64,000 nt of DNA from positions 620,001 through 684,000 of the forward strand of contig NZ_JADYWW010000001.1 in NCBI RefSeq assembly GCF_015864575.1. The letters run 5' to 3'. Made by a program: the position numbers and the translations under genes. Positions within the stretch are counted from its first letter, which is position 1. Each line of letters starts with the position of its first letter. The notes beneath the pieces were generated by a model that was given only the letters and a program-made list of their open reading frames with translations, ran no database searches and was not told where the DNA came from. The DNA is from Salinibacterium sp. SWN248 (GTDB lineage: Bacteria; Actinomycetota; Actinomycetes; Actinomycetales; Microbacteriaceae). This document shows positions 60,599-64,000 of the stretch, piece by piece.

Positions 60599-62281
60599 TC
60601 AGTGAGTGGGTGCTTCGTGAATGGACGCTGCAACGAGCGCCTGAGTGTAGGGATGAGTCGGGGCGTTGAGCACGTCGTGGCACGGGCCAGACTCAACGAC
60701 TTCGCCGTGCCGCAGCACGTAGACGCGGTCGGCGAGCTGGCGCACCACCGCGAGGTCGTGCGAGATGAAGAGGATCGAGAGTCCGAGTTCGACGCGCAAC
60801 TTCGACAGCAGATCGAGAATCTGTTTCTGCACCGACACATCGAGCGCCGACACTGATTCGTCGCAGATGAGAAGTTGCGGCTGAACAGCCAGAGCACGAG
60901 CTATGGCGACGCGCTGGCGTTGGCCTCCCGACAGTTCTGCTGGTCGCTTGCTCGCGAAGTCGGTGGGCAGTTCCACCAACTGCAGCAGGCCATTGAGGTC
61001 GGATGCCGGACGCCCCGCCACCCGCAACGCCAACTTGAGCGACCGCCCGACACTGATCATCGGGTTCAGCGAGGAGTACGGATCTTGGAACACGATCTGC
61101 ATCTGCTTGGGCGTGCGTGACGCGCGACCGGTGGCGAGGGCGACACCGTCGAACTCGATCACCCCGCTGGTCTCGTGCTCGAGTCCGGCAATGCACCGCG
61201 CGATCGTGGTCTTGCCCGAGCCGCTCTCGCCGACGATGCCGACGGTTTCGCCGCGTCCCACGGTGACGCTCACTCCGTGCAGCACGGTTTTGTCGCCGAA
61301 GCTCTTGGTGATGTCGGTGGCGACCACAAGGTCGCCGGTTGCCGAGTCGGCGTTCGCTGCTGCAGGAGTCACGCCGACACCGGATGCCGTACGCACCACC
61401 CCGGCGGAGCGATCGGTGAGCGAGGGGTCGGCTTCGATCAGCGCCCGAGTGTAGGGGTGGCTTGGTGCATTGAGTACGGAGCTCGTGACACCGCGCTCCA
61501 CGATCTCGCCGTGGCGCATGACGAGCACGTGCTCTGCACGCCCGCGCACCATCCCGAGGTCGTGCGAGATGAGGAGGGCAGCCATGCCGCGCTTCTCTTG
61601 CAGACCCCGGAGCAGGTCGAGAATCTCGCCCTGGTTGCTCGCGTCGAGAGCGGTGGTTGGCTCGTCGGCAATGAGCAGTTCGGGGTCGGTGGCGAGGGCC
61701 GCCGCGATGGCCACCCGTTGGCGCATTCCACCGGAGAGTTCGTGCGGGTAGGCGCGCGCGACTTCCGCGGGCAGGTTCACTTCGGCAAGGCTTTGCGTGA
61801 TGCGGGCGGTGCGTTCCTCGCGGCTGAGGCGGGTCGCGCTCGCGGCATCGATCGTCATCCCGATCTGGGTGCCGCAGCGGTGCACGGGGCTCAGGCTCGT
61901 GAACGGATCTTGCAGCAGCAGTGAAATGCGGCGACCTCGGGTCGCACGCCACACGGCATCCGTTGAGGGTAGTTCGATGGTGGCACTCGACAGCGCGATG
62001 GAGCCGCGCGCGCTGAAGCCGGCGGGCAAGAGTCCAGCGATTGCTTTGGCAGAGAGCGTCTTGCCCGAGCCCGATTCGCCGATCAGCGCAAGGGTTTCGC
62101 CGGGCGCAATCGAGAAGTCGAAGGGTGCGACAACAACGCCAGCAGGCCCGTCGATCGTGAGTCCGGTAACGGCCACCTGAGCGGTCGAGTCGATGCCGGG
62201 GCCAGTGCCCGAGCCGATGCTCGATCCGGAGCCCAAGCCGGCACCCGACGCGGGCACGTTTGTCATGCGGGTCTCGGTCAT
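60599..62281 (-). CDS. Dipeptide/oligopeptide ABC transporter ATPase, two fused domains
   Basis: 560-residue protein with two complete ATPase domains in one chain, equivalent to DppD plus DppF. Domain 1: Walker A GESGSGKT, signature LSGGMRQRVAIAAAL, Walker B LLIADEPTTALD. Domain 2: GESGSGKT again, LSGGQRQRVAIARAL, LLICDESVSALD. A Gly/Ser-rich N-terminus (SGAGLGSGSSIGSGTGPG) precedes domain 1. The ATG at 62281 overlaps the DppC stop (ATGA); the longer frame to 62863 is a shadow of DppC. Domain 2 ends HPYTQALVAASIHEAPTH, the typical oligopeptide-ATPase end. Confidence 0.95.
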   Translation of the reverse strand: MTETRMTNVPASGAGLGSGSSIGSGTGPGIDSTAQVAVTGLTIDGPAGVVVAPFDFSIAPGETLALIGESGSGKTLSAKAIAGLLPAGFSARGSIALSSATIELPSTDAVWRATRGRRISLLLQDPFTSLSPVHRCGTQIGMTIDAASATRLSREERTARITQSLAEVNLPAEVARAYPHELSGGMRQRVAIAAALATDPELLIADEPTTALDASNQGEILDLLRGLQEKRGMAALLISHDLGMVRGRAEHVLVMRHGEIVERGVTSSVLNAPSHPYTRALIEADPSLTDRSAGVVRTASGVGVTPAAANADSATGDLVVATDITKSFGDKTVLHGVSVTVGRGETVGIVGESGSGKTTIARCIAGLEHETSGVIEFDGVALATGRASRTPKQMQIVFQDPYSSLNPMISVGRSLKLALRVAGRPASDLNGLLQLVELPTDFASKRPAELSGGQRQRVAIARALAVQPQLLICDESVSALDVSVQKQILDLLSKLRVELGLSILFISHDLAVVRQLADRVYVLRHGEVVESGPCHDVLNAPTHPYTQALVAASIHEAPTH

Positions 62282-63135
62282 GAGCGTCCCGTTCTGGTCA
62301 AGTTTTGGCCGAGCCAGTCGCCCACAAGGTTTGCTGCCGAAGCGACGCCGATGATGAGCAGGGCTGGCACAAGAACCGCTGCCGGGTTGTCGATCATGAT
62401 GGCGCGACCGTCGGTGAGCTGGCGCCCCCAATCGGCCGTGCCGGGGGCAACGCCGACGCCCAAGAACGACAGCGACGAGAAGGCTACGAGTGCGAACGCC
62501 ACATTGAGCATCGAGTTGGTGATGACGAGCGACCACACGTTCGGCAGTACCTGCGTGAACATGATGCGCGCCTTGGAGAGCGACAGCATTTGGGCTGCCT
62601 CCACGAATGGTCGCGCGGCCTGCTCCATAACTCCGGCGCGCACAATGCGAATGTCCGAAGGTGAGAACAGCAGAATCAACAGCAGCACGGTCATCCAGTA
62701 GCCAGCGCCGAAGACACCCGCGACCACGATCGCCGCCAGCAGCAGCGGAAGCGAGAACAGCAGGTCGGTCCAGCGGCCAATGATGAAGTCGATCGGGCCG
62801 CGCAAATAGCCCGCAACCGTGCCGAGCAGAATGCCGAGCAGCATCGATCCGAGCGCAACACACACCGGACCGACGAGGGCGGATGCCGCTCCCGCGATCG
62901 TGAGATCAAGCACGTCACGTCCGAGTTCGTCGGTGCCGAGAAGGTGACCAGGACTGCCCGGGGGCAGTAAGGAATCGAGGATCGACTGGGCCGTGGCATC
63001 CGGAGCAATCAGGTTGCCGAAGAGCACCAAGAAGGCGACGAGTCCGAGCAGGGCGAGCGACAACCACACGGCAACCGGATGCCGACGGCGCGACCGCGGA
63101 AGTTTCGCTAGAACGATAGCTTCGGTGCTGCTCAC
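62278..63135 (-). CDS. Dipeptide/oligopeptide ABC permease (DppC-type)
   Basis: 285-residue membrane permease. A basic N-terminus (KLPRSRRRHPVAVW) is followed by helix 1, LLPPGSPGHLLGTDELGRDVL (family hallmark), then five more helices. The EAA-like loop is PFVEAAQMLSLSKARIMFTQ. GTG start overlapping the DppB stop (GTGA). It pairs with the DppB permease. Confidence 0.95.
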   Translation of the reverse strand: MSSTEAIVLAKLPRSRRRHPVAVWLSLALLGLVAFLVLFGNLIAPDATAQSILDSLLPPGSPGHLLGTDELGRDVLDLTIAGAASALVGPVCVALGSMLLGILLGTVAGYLRGPIDFIIGRWTDLLFSLPLLLAAIVVAGVFGAGYWMTVLLLILLFSPSDIRIVRAGVMEQAARPFVEAAQMLSLSKARIMFTQVLPNVWSLVITNSMLNVAFALVAFSSLSFLGVGVAPGTADWGRQLTDGRAIMIDNPAAVLVPALLIIGVASAANLVGDWLGQNLTRTGRS

Positions 63136-64000
63136 TGAGCACTCTCCTTGGCGCGGATGCGGGGATCGAGGAAGATGTAGGCGAGGTCAGCCAGCAGCGC
63201 AATGATTGCAATCGTCACGGCCACGAGCAGGGTGAGCGCTTGCACGACGGCGATGTCCTTGAACAGCACGGAGCCTTGCAGCAGGGTGCCGAGGCCGGGC
63301 AGCGCGAACGTCGTTTCCGCGAGAACGGTGCCGCCGACCAGGAACGTCAGCACGAGGCTCGCACCGGTGACGATGGGGATGGCGGCGTTGCGCAGAGCGA
63401 TCAGGTGCACTTGGCGGTCGGGTAGGCCGCGCGCGCGACCAAAGGTTACATAGTCGGTTTCGAGTTCGCGCAGCATCGCGGTGCGAGTGAGTTTGAGGAT
63501 GATCGCGCCGAGCCCGAGCGCCAGAGTAATGGCGGGCAGCACGAGGTGCCAGAGGGTGTCGAGGCCGCCATCGCCCGCCCCGTAGACCGGAAAGATCGGG
63601 ACGTAGAACGCGAAGACGTAGAGAAGGAGGAGGCCGACGGCGAAGGTGGGCGCACTGAGGCCGACGATGCCGAAGCCAGTAGCGAAGCGGTCGATCCAGC
63701 TTCCCGAACGAACGGCGCTCTGAACGCCGAGGGGAACGGCCACGACGAGCGCGAGCAGAAACGCGAGTCCGCTGAGCGCGGCGGTGATTCCGAGGCGCGA
63801 GCCGATCACGTTCGAGACCGAATCTTGCAGGCGGATTGACTGCCCAAAGTCACCGGTGAGGGCGTTGCCCAACCAGATCAAATACTGCATATACAGCGGT
63901 TGATCGAGGTTGTATTGCGCGCGGATCGCGGCGATGGCTTCCGGCGATGATGCCCGGTTGCCGAGCAGGTTCTTGACGATGTCGCCGGGGGCGAGATGCA
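63132..64000 (-). CDS. Dipeptide/oligopeptide ABC permease (DppB-type), 5' end outside window
   Basis: The frame is open to the right edge, so the N-terminus is missing. The visible part begins HLAPGDIVKNLLGN, continues NLDQPLYMQYLIWLGNALTG, GDFGQSIR, and has the permease core ending in DLAYIFLDPRIRAKESAQ. An internal ATG at 63890 is not the start. The binding-protein gene of the system, if co-located, would lie further right. Confidence 0.94.
   Translation of the reverse strand, partial: HLAPGDIVKNLLGNRASSPEAIAAIRAQYNLDQPLYMQYLIWLGNALTGDFGQSIRLQDSVSNVIGSRLGITAALSGLAFLLALVVAVPLGVQSAVRSGSWIDRFATGFGIVGLSAPTFAVGLLLLYVFAFYVPIFPVYGAGDGGLDTLWHLVLPAITLALGLGAIILKLTRTAMLRELETDYVTFGRARGLPDRQVHLIALRNAAIPIVTGASLVLTFLVGGTVLAETTFALPGLGTLLQGSVLFKDIAVVQALTLLVAVTIAIIALLADLAYIFLDPRIRAKESAQ

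Noticed and set aside
62282-62863. N-terminal extension of the fused ABC ATPase
   Set aside because: It is the shadow of the DppC permease gene; the ATG overlapping the DppC stop fits the operon and the domain start.

Overview
The window looks like a chromosomal segment of a high-GC Gram-positive actinobacterium, most likely Microbacteriaceae. Pointers are the high GC, frequent GTG/TTG starts, several leaderless-looking promoters, the conserved order ftsH-folE-folP-folB-folK-DUF3180-bPH2-bPH2-DUF2520-panC-lysS, a tRNA Glu-Asp-Phe cluster, DtxR/IdeR-like iron boxes, and sugar importers with no dedicated ATPase. The family assignment is inference; no rRNA or other taxonomic marker is present. 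I see no phage, insertion sequence or CRISPR array. Coding density is high and most genes look intact.

Layout. 0.2-8.4 kb: a very large secreted nuclease/5'-nucleotidase, the cysK-cysE cysteine pair, and a two-gene ABC exporter. 8.4-13 kb: a membrane protein divergent from an AglEFG-like sugar importer with a LacI-type operator. 13-16.7 kb: an EamA transporter, recQ, and an XRE-family membrane regulator interrupted by an amber codon. 16.7-21.9 kb: an iron-siderophore uptake operon with iron boxes at both ends. 21.9-30.7 kb: thioredoxin, acyl-CoA oxidase, an MFS exporter coupled to a TspO-like protein, a zinc metallopeptidase, a formylglycine-generating enzyme and small membrane proteins. 30.8-31.1 kb: three tRNAs. 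31.4-34.2 kb: two tandem secreted coiled-coil M23 peptidases. 34.3-38.8 kb: an SDR, ppa, tilS, hpt and a serine beta-lactamase-like protein. 38.9-49.6 kb: ftsH, the folate and pantothenate genes, paired PH-domain membrane proteins, lysS and three very small membrane proteins.

49.7-58.4 kb is a galactoside locus: a divergent LacI regulator, three matching operators, a GH42 beta-galactosidase, a sugar importer and a GH36 alpha-galactosidase. It ends with pirin, a C39-type peptidase and a dipeptide/oligopeptide ABC importer that runs off the right edge.

How the parts fit. The two sugar importers probably share an ATPase encoded elsewhere, as MsiK serves several importers in related bacteria. 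The iron operon has uptake and reductive release but no siderophore biosynthesis, so it fits use of foreign siderophores. The folate/pantothenate block is compact, with start-stop overlaps that imply translational coupling. No single locus is clearly a novel defence or mobile system. The most unusual items are the chain of tiny membrane proteins after lysS, the amber-interrupted XRE gene, the duplicated M23 genes with a shared upstream element, the DUF2520 protein beside panC, an apparently active formylglycine-generating enzyme with no sulfatase nearby, and the heavy use of the hexamer GGATGC/GCATCC.
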